Source: a bacterium (GTDB lineage: Bacteria > CLD3 > SB21). From it: a DNA stretch of 32,020 nucleotides. How positions within the stretch are numbered: the first letter of the stretch is position 1; each line of letters opens with the position of its first letter. The notes under the pieces were generated by a model. The model was given only the letters and a program-made list of their open reading frames with translations. It was not told the DNA's origin and did not search any database. Shown here piece after piece: positions 8,982 to 18,290 of the stretch. A program made the translations under genes and the position numbers. The stretch spans positions 1-32,020 of the forward strand of contig JAIBAF010000043.1 in NCBI GenBank assembly GCA_019695335.1, given 5' to 3'.

Positions 8982-9157
8982 CGCATACTCCGGATAATGT
9001 TTAGCGCGATAACGTTTTCAAACTTTTTACAATATACTAAGTTTTTTCCGATACGGCATCCCTTATTAGGGTTAAAAAAATTGCAACTGCGGAATTTGTT
9101 TCATACATTTTCAACGACCCAATCGAATCCCTTGCTCTTACCATATGAGGTTTCCCG

Positions 9158-12100
9158 ATGTTCTCCAAAATTTTGCGCCCGTGGCTTTTAATGATTTTAG
9201 TTTTTTGGATGGCCGCGCTTTCATCAGTTTTTGCACTTGATCCTTCGAAATCTATTGCACAATACAGCCACAATACGTGGCAAACCGATGAGGGACTTCC
9301 ACAGAATACGATTTACTGTATTCTGCAAACGCATGACGGATTTCTTTGGCTGGGCACCCACGAAGGATTGGTGCGGTTCAACGGATTGACTTTTACGATT
9401 TTCGACAGAACTAATACCAAAGAAATTTTAAGCAATCAAATTTTAGCTTTGTTTGAAGACAAACAACACAATCTCTGGATCGGAACCGGTAACGGATTGC
9501 TGTCCATGAAAAACGGCCGATTCAAACGCTATTCAACCAAAGAAGGTTTGCCGCACGACGTTGTATCGGCGATCGCCCAGGATACTTCCGGTAATGTTTG
9601 GGCCGGAACCAATGCAGGTCTCGGCGCATTTGACGGCGAAAAGTTTACGGTGTACACCAAAAAAGAAGGCCTGTCCAACGATTTTATTAAAGCGTTATGC
9701 CTCGACCGGCAGGGTCGTCTTTGGATCGGCACCAACGGCGGAGGTTTGAATTTATTCAAAGACGGAAAATTTCGTTCTTATACGGTCAAAGACGGCATGT
9801 CCGGCGTTTTTGTCAGCGCCCTGCACGAAGGACCGAAAGGCGATTTATGGATTGGTACATTGGGCGGCGGCGTAACGCGATTGAAAAACGGGAAATTTTC
9901 TCATTATACAACTTACAATGGTTTGACCAGTAATGAAGTGTGGACCGTGCACGAAGATGCCGTTGGTTCCGTCTGGATCGGTACTGCCCTCGGGCTCAAT
10001 CGTCTACGCGACGAACGCGTCGCTAAATATACTTCCGCGGACGGATTGACCAAAGACGTTGTTTTGGCCATATTCGCCGATCGTGAACAAAGTTTATGGG
10101 TCGGTACTTACGGCGGCGGGCTCAACCGTTTCAAAGACCGTCGTTTTGTAACATTTACATCGGATCAAGGTTTGTCCAATGATTACGTGCGGTCCGTATG
10201 TGAATCACGCGACGGAAGTTTGTGGATCAGTACGGACGGCGGCGGCGTCAATCAACTGAAAAACGGAAAAGTGAAAGTATATTCGACAAAAAACGGGCTT
10301 TCGAATGATTTCGTACGTTCGGTTTTCGCCGATCGCCAGGGTAATGTATGGATCGGAACCAACGGCGGCGGATTGAATCGTATTCAGAATGGACGCATTA
10401 CCAAATATAGTACCAAAAACGGTTTGACGAACAATGATATTCTTGTTTTGAACGAAGATCGTGCGGGCGGCGTCTGGATTGGTACGAACGGCGGCGGCGT
10501 CATGAGGTTTTATAAAAACAGTTTTAATGCCTACAGCGTCAAAGACGGATTGGGCAGCGACATCGTTACATCGATTCTGCAAGATCACACGGACCAACTG
10601 TGGTTCGGTACCAATGGCGGTGGCGTGACGGCCTATAAAGACGGTAAAGCAAAAACTTTTACTACCGACGACGGACTATTGAGCAACGACATTCTCACGA
10701 TCTTTGAGGATTCACGGAATACGATTTGGGTCGGAACTTCGGGCGGCGGGATTGCGCGACTCGACGATGACGAATTTGTCAGTTATACCGTTGCACAAGG
10801 TCTATTTAATGATATTGTTTTTCAAATCCTGGAAGACGATCAGGGATATTTGTGGATGACATGCAGCCGCGGCGTCTTTAAAATTGCGCTCAAAGATTTC
10901 GATCAACTGGATAAAAAAGAAATTGCAACGCTTCGATACATCGCCTACGGAAAATCCGATGACATGAAAAGCAGCGAATGTACCGGCGGATCACAGCCGG
11001 CCGGTTGGAAAATGAAAAACGGTATGCTTTGTTTTCCTACGATCAAAGGGATCGCTATGATCGAACCCAAAGTCATCAAAACTAATATGGAGCCGCCGCC
11101 GGTCGCCATTGAAAATATCATCGCTGATAATGAAACCGTTGAATTGGGCGATGAAATCGAAATCGGACCGGGAACGGAAAAATTTGAATTTCATTATGCA
11201 GGCCTCAGTTATTTTGCTCCCGAAAAAGTTCGTTTTAAATACATGCTTGAAGGTTTTGATGATGAATGGGTTGACGCCGATACGCGTCGTACGGCTTATT
11301 ATACCAATATTTTTCCCGGTGAATACACGTTCAAAGTCATAGCATGCAATAATGACGGCATGTGGAATGAAGCCGGCTTGTCTTTGCCATTTTATTTCAA
11401 ACCGTTTTTTTATCAAACATGGTGGTTTTATAGTTTGTGTGTGATTGGACTGATCGCCGCTGGTTTCGGTGGATATAAATGGCGCGTCCGGCAATTGATC
11501 GAACACGAAAAAGAACTAACGCGTCTGGTAGACGAACGAACACGCGATTTAAAATTGGAGCGTGACAAATCGGAAAGATTGCTCCTTAATATTTTACCCG
11601 AACCCATTGCCGAGCGTTTGAAAACACAAGAAGAAACCATTGCAGACAGTTTTGCCGAGGTAACGGTATTGTTCGCCGACATTGTCGATTTTACCAAGTT
11701 ATCGGCGCGCATTTCACCTGAAGAATTAGTTGGTTTTCTCAATGATGTATTTTCGGCTTTTGACGGACTCGTGGAGAAACATCAATTGGAAAAAATCAAA
11801 ACCATCGGCGATGCATACATGATCGTCTCCGGACTTCCCAATCCTCGCCCTGACCATGCGCTGGCGATGGCCAATATGGCGCTCGATATGCAGAATGAGT
11901 TGAACAAATTGAACCAAGCCAAAAACACGTCCGTCCAAGTGCGGATCGGTATCAATACGGGCCCCGTCGTCGCCGGAGTCATCGGCAAGAAAAAATTTAT
12001 TTACGACCTTTGGGGCGACGCAGTAAATACCGCCAGCCGTATGGAATCGCATGGCGTTCCGGGATGCATTCAGGTTACCGAATCAACGTACACGGCTCTG

Positions 12101-12190
12101 AAAGATCAGTTTAAATTTGAAAAACGAGGTATGGTTACGATCAAAGGCAAAGGCGATATGATGACCTATTTGTTACAAGAAAGAAAGTAA
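9158..12190 (+). CDS. Periplasmic propeller sensor fused to a class III adenylate cyclase
   Basis: The 1010-residue protein starts with a signal peptide (residues 1-26). About thirteen two-component-regulator propeller repeats follow to about residue 580, with motifs such as WIGTNGGG; they probably form two beta-propellers. A Y_Y_Y domain spans about 670-745 (F-H-Y-A-G-L-S-Y-F, Y-M-L-E-G-F-D-D-E-W), then a membrane helix near 755-775 and a short coiled coil. The C-terminus is a class III nucleotide cyclase with all key residues: metal-binding Asp841 and Asp885, Lys881 and Asp950 that favour adenine, Asn957 and Arg961 for transition-state binding. It should therefore make cAMP in the cytoplasm when an external ligand binds. 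In most relatives this sensor is joined to a histidine kinase. TGAGGT precedes the ATG. The YihY gene follows after 13 bp. Confidence 0.9.
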   Translation: MFSKILRPWLLMILVFWMAALSSVFALDPSKSIAQYSHNTWQTDEGLPQNTIYCILQTHDGFLWLGTHEGLVRFNGLTFTIFDRTNTKEILSNQILALFEDKQHNLWIGTGNGLLSMKNGRFKRYSTKEGLPHDVVSAIAQDTSGNVWAGTNAGLGAFDGEKFTVYTKKEGLSNDFIKALCLDRQGRLWIGTNGGGLNLFKDGKFRSYTVKDGMSGVFVSALHEGPKGDLWIGTLGGGVTRLKNGKFSHYTTYNGLTSNEVWTVHEDAVGSVWIGTALGLNRLRDERVAKYTSADGLTKDVVLAIFADREQSLWVGTYGGGLNRFKDRRFVTFTSDQGLSNDYVRSVCESRDGSLWISTDGGGVNQLKNGKVKVYSTKNGLSNDFVRSVFADRQGNVWIGTNGGGLNRIQNGRITKYSTKNGLTNNDILVLNEDRAGGVWIGTNGGGVMRFYKNSFNAYSVKDGLGSDIVTSILQDHTDQLWFGTNGGGVTAYKDGKAKTFTTDDGLLSNDILTIFEDSRNTIWVGTSGGGIARLDDDEFVSYTVAQGLFNDIVFQILEDDQGYLWMTCSRGVFKIALKDFDQLDKKEIATLRYIAYGKSDDMKSSECTGGSQPAGWKMKNGMLCFPTIKGIAMIEPKVIKTNMEPPPVAIENIIADNETVELGDEIEIGPGTEKFEFHYAGLSYFAPEKVRFKYMLEGFDDEWVDADTRRTAYYTNIFPGEYTFKVIACNNDGMWNEAGLSLPFYFKPFFYQTWWFYSLCVIGLIAAGFGGYKWRVRQLIEHEKELTRLVDERTRDLKLERDKSERLLLNILPEPIAERLKTQEETIADSFAEVTVLFADIVDFTKLSARISPEELVGFLNDVFSAFDGLVEKHQLEKIKTIGDAYMIVSGLPNPRPDHALAMANMALDMQNELNKLNQAKNTSVQVRIGINTGPVVAGVIGKKKFIYDLWGDAVNTASRMESHGVPGCIQVTESTYTALKDQFKFEKRGMVTIKGKGDMMTYLLQERK
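9330..10880 (+). repeat. Tandem coding repeats of the propeller domain
   Basis: Within the cyclase gene, about thirteen repeats recur every 123-126 bp (41-42 codons). Each carries a Trp-Ile-Gly-Thr-like motif followed by Gly-rich residues, then a Tyr-or-Phe-Thr strand and a G-L-S-N-D-like turn. The DNA of neighbouring units is still very similar, for example around 10340-10380 and 10465-10505, so gain or loss of units by recombination is possible. Confidence 0.8.
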
Positions 12191-12203
12191 TCAAAAATAC
12201 CCA

Positions 12204-13178
12204 ATGAAAAAAACTACTGCATCTCTGATGAAACGCTTTCGCTGGCTGATTGTACTCTGGATCAAAATCACCGGCTATATTTTTAAATCACAGGTTTATT
12301 TTTATGTTACGACTGTACAGCGCCGGATTTTTGACCGTCATAAATTAACCACCAATGCTGCGGCCATTTCGTTTTTCTTTTTATTGTCAATGATCCCGAT
12401 GTTATTTATCGTCATCGCCATTATCTCATCATTTGTCCAATCGCCGGAAGAAGCTGAAGAATTTATGGTCAGCTACGTTACCCAACGAGTGCCCGAGAGC
12501 GCACGGGCGTTTATTATGGAAATAGTCATGCGCAGTAATCTCATTCACAACGTCAAATCACTGATGGAGAATAAAGGATGGGTAACCGTCGTTAGCGCCG
12601 CGTCGCTTTTGTGGACGAGCAGCGGTGCATTTGCAGCAATTGAAGACGCCATGACAACTATTTTCGGAGTGAAAGGCCGAAATTATTTCGTCAGCCGTTT
12701 GGTGGAAATAAGCATGGTGCTGATCACCGGTTCGCTGTTTATGATGTCGAATATGGTCAACGTGATCATTCAGACGTTAAAGCGCCAGGGCAGCGACGTG
12801 CTCGGAATTGATTTTTCAAACTTACCTTATGTATGGAACATCGCAACGACCATCATGCCTTATGTACTCACTATTGCAATGTTTTTCATCATGTATAAAG
12901 TCTTGCCCAAAACGATCATTTACGAAAGGGCTGCTTTACTCGGCGCTACTGTGGCCGGAGTTTTGCTGGAATTAAGCATCTTTGGTTTTGCTTATTACGT
13001 GGATAATTTTTCGAAGTACGATGCTTTTTACGGATCCGTCGCCGGCATCATTATTACGATTTTTTCAGTTTATCTTGCGTCGATCATTTTATTGATTGGC
13101 GCCGAAGTCACTGAAATTGCCAACACCAAAATCGAAAGCGCCAAAGAACTGGCGCTCACCATCAAAGAGCTCCAATAA
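12204..13178 (+). CDS. YihY/BrkB-family inner membrane protein
   Basis: The 324-residue protein matches the YihY/BrkB family: a cytoplasmic N-terminus, then H-K-L-T-T-N-A-A-A-I-S-F-F-F-L-L-S-M-I-P, a long helical part, L-L-W-T-S-S-G-A-F-A-A-I-E-D-A-M, and further membrane segments ending near residue 300. About six transmembrane helices are visible. The family was once annotated as ribonuclease BN or virulence factor; the first is known to be a misassignment and the true role is unsettled, with transport or envelope maintenance suggested. It lies 13 bp after the cyclase and 5 bp before the kinase-activator gene, so it very likely shares their transcript. Whether it takes part in the same signalling path is inference from position only. 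Confidence 0.88.
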   Translation: MKKTTASLMKRFRWLIVLWIKITGYIFKSQVYFYVTTVQRRIFDRHKLTTNAAAISFFFLLSMIPMLFIVIAIISSFVQSPEEAEEFMVSYVTQRVPESARAFIMEIVMRSNLIHNVKSLMENKGWVTVVSAASLLWTSSGAFAAIEDAMTTIFGVKGRNYFVSRLVEISMVLITGSLFMMSNMVNVIIQTLKRQGSDVLGIDFSNLPYVWNIATTIMPYVLTIAMFFIMYKVLPKTIIYERAALLGATVAGVLLELSIFGFAYYVDNFSKYDAFYGSVAGIIITIFSVYLASIILLIGAEVTEIANTKIESAKELALTIKELQ

Positions 13179-13183
13179 GTAAC

Positions 13184-16100
13184 ATGGCGAAAAAGACACT
13201 ACCGGTGCTGCATGCTCGTTATGATGTTCAGGAACTCATGGCCGAAGGCGGCATGAGCCTTGTTTACAAGGCGTGGGACCGCTTGACCGGAAGGCATGTG
13301 ATAATCAAAAAAAATTCTGGTACAAACGAACAATTTTTTGCACGGGAATATCGCCTTGTGTCGCCGCTCCATCATCCGAATATTCCCGAGATGTACACCT
13401 ATCATCGGATTGGCAACGATATATTTTTTTCAATGGAAACCATTGAAGGGAAAAGCCTCGCCGATAATATTGTGTCGAAACAAATGACGGCAAAGCTTTT
13501 TTATACAACCTTTTTGCAACTTTTGTCGGCACTTGATTATCTGCATCAACATCGCATCATTCATCACGATCTGAAACCGGCCAACATTTTATTGACTTCC
13601 GATCCGGATGCCAAGATCAAGCTGATCGATTTTGGCCTCGCCTTAACGGCCGAGGATAAACCAGACCATGTTCTGCAAGGCACCGTACAATATACCGCGC
13701 CGGAAATTTTGAAAAAAGAAACCTATGATCATCGCTCCGATTTATATTCGCTCGGTGTTATTCTTTACGAGTGGCTGACAGGCGCCAATCCTTTTGACGA
13801 TTTCAACGTCGTCAATATCGTGGTCAGTCACCTTGAGAAAAAAATCGAAACCATTGATTCACAATTCGGTTTCATTCAAGAATGGTTAAAAAAAATCGTT
13901 CTTAAACTGTTAATCAAAGATCAAAATTATCGTTATCAGAATGTAGGCGAAATTATTGCCGATCTACGACCTCATCAGACGGACATTGAATCCGCTCTCG
14001 GTCATCCGGCCGATTTTAATGAAGTTTATCTGAACGCATGTCTTCTCTGTCGCGATAATGAATTGTCTGCGCTTGAAAAAAGCCAGCCGCATCAGCCCGT
14101 TTTTATCATAGGCGACGAAGGCGTGGGTAAAACCGTTTTACTGAAAAAATTTGTCGAAAATCTTCAGTTAACCGGCCGGCACAATATTCATTTCACCATT
14201 TCCGGTTACTATCGTTCATTGGAAACGATGAAAGATTTTTTGAAAAGTGTTTTATTTTCGACGCCGAATCCTGTGGACGAGTCGAAGGAAGAAATTCAAT
14301 GGATCCTTGGAAAAACAGAATCGTTTTCCGTACATGATGAATCTTCTTTGTTTTCCATTATGTCCGATTTTGTAATCCAACGCATTGGCCTGGAATTCAC
14401 CTACATCGTGATTGATGATGCTGATCGTGCTGATCCTTTTTTACAAAATTTCTTTAAATACTTGATCAGAAAAATAAATTTACAACAAAACGTGACGGTT
14501 ACGTTTGTCCTTGCGGGCCATGACGATTCAATTGTTCAGCTCGCCTCCGATGAAACATCCCAATCAATTAAATTAGAAAGTTTTTCTGAACAACAAACCA
14601 CTGAAGTAGCCCGCCACTTGCTGAATACTGAAACTTTAGATGTTGATTTCCTCCGCTGGTTGTTTTCATCAACACGCGGCAATCCTTTTTTGATAGAAAA
14701 TACAATCAAAGCAGCCATCGAGCAAAACGCTTTGATTTTTAAAAATAAGGACTGGCGATGGTTTGCAGAACACATGAAAACAACGTCTCTGTCGATCAAC
14801 GAATTTGTTCTATCGAAGGTTCTGTATCTTTCGCCGACCGAGAAAAAAATAATCGAAGCGGCTTCACTGTTTCCCGGAGTTTTTTCCTACGATGCATTAT
14901 TGGCAACGGGTATCGCATTTGAATTTTCTTACGAACTTGACAAATTGCTTCGCCAAAACATCCTTGCTCGTGAGGGTAACGCTTTAATTTTTAACAACCG
15001 TTTTTTGAGGGAGCATATCTACGATCAGATCAAACCATCAGACAAAAATAAACTGCATAATTTCTTAGCCGTTTTTTATGAAACTCATTTTCCCGAATCT
15101 TTTGGAGATATTGCTTACCATTATTTTCGTAGCACGGAAAAAGCTAAAGCTTTGGACTTTTTGCAACGTTTGGCCGATTATCAAAAAAACAACTTCCAGT
15201 ATCGTGATTCTCTCCGGAGCTGCTTGGAGATTTGTGAAATTCTACAGGAAACTAAGCAGGACGAATTACTCGCCGAACAATTTTTCAGTATGGAAGCCTT
15301 ACAGGATCAACTCGGCGAGCGTCGAGCGCAAAAAGAAAGCATTGATGAAATCATCGGTATTGGCAAAAAGCATCCTGATAAAAAATTTTTAGTAAAAGGA
15401 TTACTGCGCGAAGCCAATTATTTCGAACGAATTTCCGACTACGAATCTTCACAAAAAACTTGTGAAGAGGCGATTGAACTTACTAAGAACCGTTGCAACG
15501 AATATTTACTCGGTCAATTGTACCGACAGTTAGGAAAGAGTTTTTATCGTCGAGCGAAGTGGGAACAAGCTTTGGAATGGTATCAGGAAACCCATCGTAT
15601 TGCCATTGAAACAAATGATCACCGCCTCGAGATGGAGGCCCATAATAGCATGGGAACGGTGTACGGTTCAAAAGATGATTTTGAAAAAGGCCGCCTGGAA
15701 TTTGAATCGGCTTTGAGTATTGCACTTAAACTGGGCGACTATGCTAAGCAAATTGACAGCTATTTTAACTTGGGCATTCTTTGTAAAAATTCGAACCGTA
15801 TCGAACAAGCATCCGAATATTTTCTGCAAGCCTTACCTGTTTTGAAATCGTATAAAGACAAGCAATTGGAACAGCGATACTTCTATTATCAAGGTTTGGT
15901 TTATTATGAAATATCTCAATTTGAAGATGCACATAATTATTTCAGTAAAACTTTAGACCTCAGTGTTGAACTCAATGACTTGGGAATGACGAACAAGGCC
16001 TTAAGCAATTTATCGCTGACCTTGATGCGGTTGGGGCAAGTCGATCAATCGATTTCTATCTTGGATAAAGTACTGAAAAGTGAAAAAAATAATGATGATC

Positions 16101-18250
16101 GTACGTTTGCCATTCATAGTTTGTTGATGGCCGAACAACTTTTTTTCATGAAGAAATATGCAGCGATCAGTAGCTACCTAGAAAATGGCGCATCTTTCTT
16201 CAAAAAAAATGCTCATCCGTTTTGGTCGGTATACACTAAAATACTTTTGATGCGTTTTGCCGTTGAAACAAATTTTGTTCTCATAAGTAAAGAACGGCTT
16301 AACGAAGAAACCGAAAGCATTGAGAAATTTGTAGGCGAAATTCAATCTTCTGATTCATCAATCCAAATCCTTGGTTTTTTTGTTTTGTCAAAATTGTTTC
16401 AAAAAAACGACACTCATCATGCAAAAAATTTACTTCTAAAATCTCTGCAACTGCTTGAATTAAGAAAGCATTTTGAATACTCCGCCCAAGAAATATGGTT
16501 TCAATATTATTTAATCGAGGATCCCCAAGAAAAAATCAAACGCTCGCATTATTTACAAAAAGCTTATCTGAAGATCAGAGAAGTTGAAAGCTTTTTGAAA
16601 CGTTCGGATTTCAAAACAAGTTATTTAAACATTCCACTCCATCAGGAAATTATTCAGGAATACAAAAAATTCTTCGATGAAGAACGTGAATCGGACATTC
16701 AATCGTTCCAACAACTATATGAAATAACTCAGGACATCAATTCCACGCTTGACAGTTCCATCGTTTTTGAAAAAATCATGGACAATGCCATCAAACATAG
16801 CCGGGCCGATCGTGGATTGATTATTCTGAACACCGGCCAAACCGACACGTTCGAAATCAAGGTCGCACGCAATATGGATCACGAGTCCTTGTCGGATATT
16901 TCCAATATAAGCCAAAGCATCGTCAAAGAAGTTTTTGAAAACGGCCAGTCGATCGTAACGGCCGACGCCAATATGGATGAGCGGTTTAAAGAGCGCAAAA
17001 GTATCGTGAATTATCATATCCGATCAATTATGTGCGTTCCATTACGTATAAAAAATAAAATAGCCGGCGCCGTGTATCTCGACAAGCAATTTGACACGTA
17101 CCATTTTGGAACTCCTCAATTGAAATTTCTTGAATCGTTTGCAAATTTAGCCGGTTTGGCGATTGACAACGCATCGATGTACGAAGCCGTTTACAATGAA
17201 AAAGAAAATCTCGAAAAAGAAAATGTCGACTTGAAATTGACGATTCAAGGCAAGTATATCACTCATAATATTGTCGGCCGTAGTAAACCCATGCGGCAAG
17301 TGTACCACCTGATTGAAAGCGCAGCCAATAACACCGCTACAGTCTTGATTGAAGGAGAAAGCGGAACCGGCAAAGAATTGGTTGCCCGCGCCATTCACTA
17401 TAACGGTAACAGAAAAAATCAAAAATTTATAGCCGTCGATTGCGGCGCGCTTCCGGAAAATCTGCTTGAAAGCGAGCTTTTTGGATATAAAAAAGGCGCT
17501 TTTACCGGTGCGAATCACGACAAAAAAGGATTGTTTGAAGAGGCTGATGGCGGAACGATTTTTCTGGATGAAATCACTAATACGTCGTTGAATTTTCAGG
17601 CAAAGTTATTACGTGTAATCCAGGAAGGGGAAATTCGCCCAGTTGGCGAAACCTTGTCGCGCAGGGTTAACGTACGGATCATTGCAGCGACTAATAAAGA
17701 TTTGGCGAAACAAGTTGAACAAAATTTATTTAGAGAAGATTTATATTACCGGCTGAATGTTATTCCAATCCGTTTACCTGCTTTACGCGAACGAAAAGAA
17801 GATGTGCCTTTTTTGCTTCAATTTTTTATAGAAAAATATTCCCAGGCGGAACGCAAGCACATCGAATCTGTCAGTAAAGATCTGGTTGACGCGATGATGG
17901 AATATTCATGGCCTGGCAATATTCGCGAATTGGAAAATATCGTTCAACGTATGATTATTTTTTCAAATTCCAAAAAATTGTCATTTGATAACCTTAATGA
18001 AGACGTTCGCTCACCATTCGAACGTAAACAATCTTTGCAATCAAAGATGATCGTTCATCTTGGCGGCAAACACGGCCATGATAAAAAATTAAAAAATCTT
18101 GGCGAATTTGAAGAGGAACTATTGGCCATCGAGCGGGGTTATTTCGAACAGATATTAAAAAACGCAGGTGGAAACAAATCAAAAGCTGCGGAAATATTAG
18201 GAATCAAACGCACGACTTTGAACGATCGACTGAAAAAACTGGGATTGTAG
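13184..18250 (+). CDS. Multidomain Ser/Thr kinase, ATPase, TPR, GAF and sigma-54 activator protein
   Basis: The 1688-residue protein joins six parts. Residues 12-265 are a Hanks-type kinase with Gly-rich loop (AEGGMS), Lys42, catalytic Asp129 in HHDLKPAN, DFG at 149-151 and APE at 172-174. A PknK/AAA_16-like ATPase follows, with Walker A GDEGVGKT at 310-317 and Walker B T-Y-I-V-I-D-D-A-D. TPR repeats fill about 640-1100. A GAF domain lies near 1185-1345. A sigma-54 activator AAA+ domain has Walker A GESGTGKE from 1391 and intact GAFTGA at 1438-1443, and a Fis-type helix-turn-helix ends the chain (N-K-S-K-A-A-E-I-L-G-I-K-R-T-T-L). It should phosphorylate proteins and also activate sigma-54 promoters from an upstream DNA site. 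It starts 5 bp after the YihY gene. The kinase HxD motif is HHD, not HRD, so it is a non-RD kinase. Confidence 0.93.
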   Translation: MAKKTLPVLHARYDVQELMAEGGMSLVYKAWDRLTGRHVIIKKNSGTNEQFFAREYRLVSPLHHPNIPEMYTYHRIGNDIFFSMETIEGKSLADNIVSKQMTAKLFYTTFLQLLSALDYLHQHRIIHHDLKPANILLTSDPDAKIKLIDFGLALTAEDKPDHVLQGTVQYTAPEILKKETYDHRSDLYSLGVILYEWLTGANPFDDFNVVNIVVSHLEKKIETIDSQFGFIQEWLKKIVLKLLIKDQNYRYQNVGEIIADLRPHQTDIESALGHPADFNEVYLNACLLCRDNELSALEKSQPHQPVFIIGDEGVGKTVLLKKFVENLQLTGRHNIHFTISGYYRSLETMKDFLKSVLFSTPNPVDESKEEIQWILGKTESFSVHDESSLFSIMSDFVIQRIGLEFTYIVIDDADRADPFLQNFFKYLIRKINLQQNVTVTFVLAGHDDSIVQLASDETSQSIKLESFSEQQTTEVARHLLNTETLDVDFLRWLFSSTRGNPFLIENTIKAAIEQNALIFKNKDWRWFAEHMKTTSLSINEFVLSKVLYLSPTEKKIIEAASLFPGVFSYDALLATGIAFEFSYELDKLLRQNILAREGNALIFNNRFLREHIYDQIKPSDKNKLHNFLAVFYETHFPESFGDIAYHYFRSTEKAKALDFLQRLADYQKNNFQYRDSLRSCLEICEILQETKQDELLAEQFFSMEALQDQLGERRAQKESIDEIIGIGKKHPDKKFLVKGLLREANYFERISDYESSQKTCEEAIELTKNRCNEYLLGQLYRQLGKSFYRRAKWEQALEWYQETHRIAIETNDHRLEMEAHNSMGTVYGSKDDFEKGRLEFESALSIALKLGDYAKQIDSYFNLGILCKNSNRIEQASEYFLQALPVLKSYKDKQLEQRYFYYQGLVYYEISQFEDAHNYFSKTLDLSVELNDLGMTNKALSNLSLTLMRLGQVDQSISILDKVLKSEKNNDDRTFAIHSLLMAEQLFFMKKYAAISSYLENGASFFKKNAHPFWSVYTKILLMRFAVETNFVLISKERLNEETESIEKFVGEIQSSDSSIQILGFFVLSKLFQKNDTHHAKNLLLKSLQLLELRKHFEYSAQEIWFQYYLIEDPQEKIKRSHYLQKAYLKIREVESFLKRSDFKTSYLNIPLHQEIIQEYKKFFDEERESDIQSFQQLYEITQDINSTLDSSIVFEKIMDNAIKHSRADRGLIILNTGQTDTFEIKVARNMDHESLSDISNISQSIVKEVFENGQSIVTADANMDERFKERKSIVNYHIRSIMCVPLRIKNKIAGAVYLDKQFDTYHFGTPQLKFLESFANLAGLAIDNASMYEAVYNEKENLEKENVDLKLTIQGKYITHNIVGRSKPMRQVYHLIESAANNTATVLIEGESGTGKELVARAIHYNGNRKNQKFIAVDCGALPENLLESELFGYKKGAFTGANHDKKGLFEEADGGTIFLDEITNTSLNFQAKLLRVIQEGEIRPVGETLSRRVNVRIIAATNKDLAKQVEQNLFREDLYYRLNVIPIRLPALRERKEDVPFLLQFFIEKYSQAERKHIESVSKDLVDAMMEYSWPGNIRELENIVQRMIIFSNSKKLSFDNLNEDVRSPFERKQSLQSKMIVHLGGKHGHDKKLKNLGEFEEELLAIERGYFEQILKNAGGNKSKAAEILGIKRTTLNDRLKKLGL

Positions 18251-18253
18251 TAC

Positions 18254-18287
18254 TGAACCTGTGAAGATTAATAACCCCACAGGTTCA
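18254..18287. terminator. Inverted repeat between convergent genes, probable terminator
   Basis: TGAACCTGTG and CACAGGTTCA form a perfect ten-pair stem with a 14-base loop, placed only 3 bp after the kinase-activator stop codon and 3 bp before the stop codon of the convergent lipoprotein gene. No T run follows on either strand, so it may stop transcription weakly or only protect message ends. Confidence 0.5.
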
Positions 18288-18290
18288 CAC

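Noticed and set aside
9001-9157. Promoter for the cyclase gene around TATACT at 9033
   Set aside because: No acceptable -35 box lies at 16-18 bp. A promoter must exist in this divergent gap, but I cannot place it.
10205-11506. Long open frames antisense to the propeller-cyclase gene
   Set aside because: They mirror repetitive Gly- and Asp-rich coding DNA, have no family likeness and no start signals.
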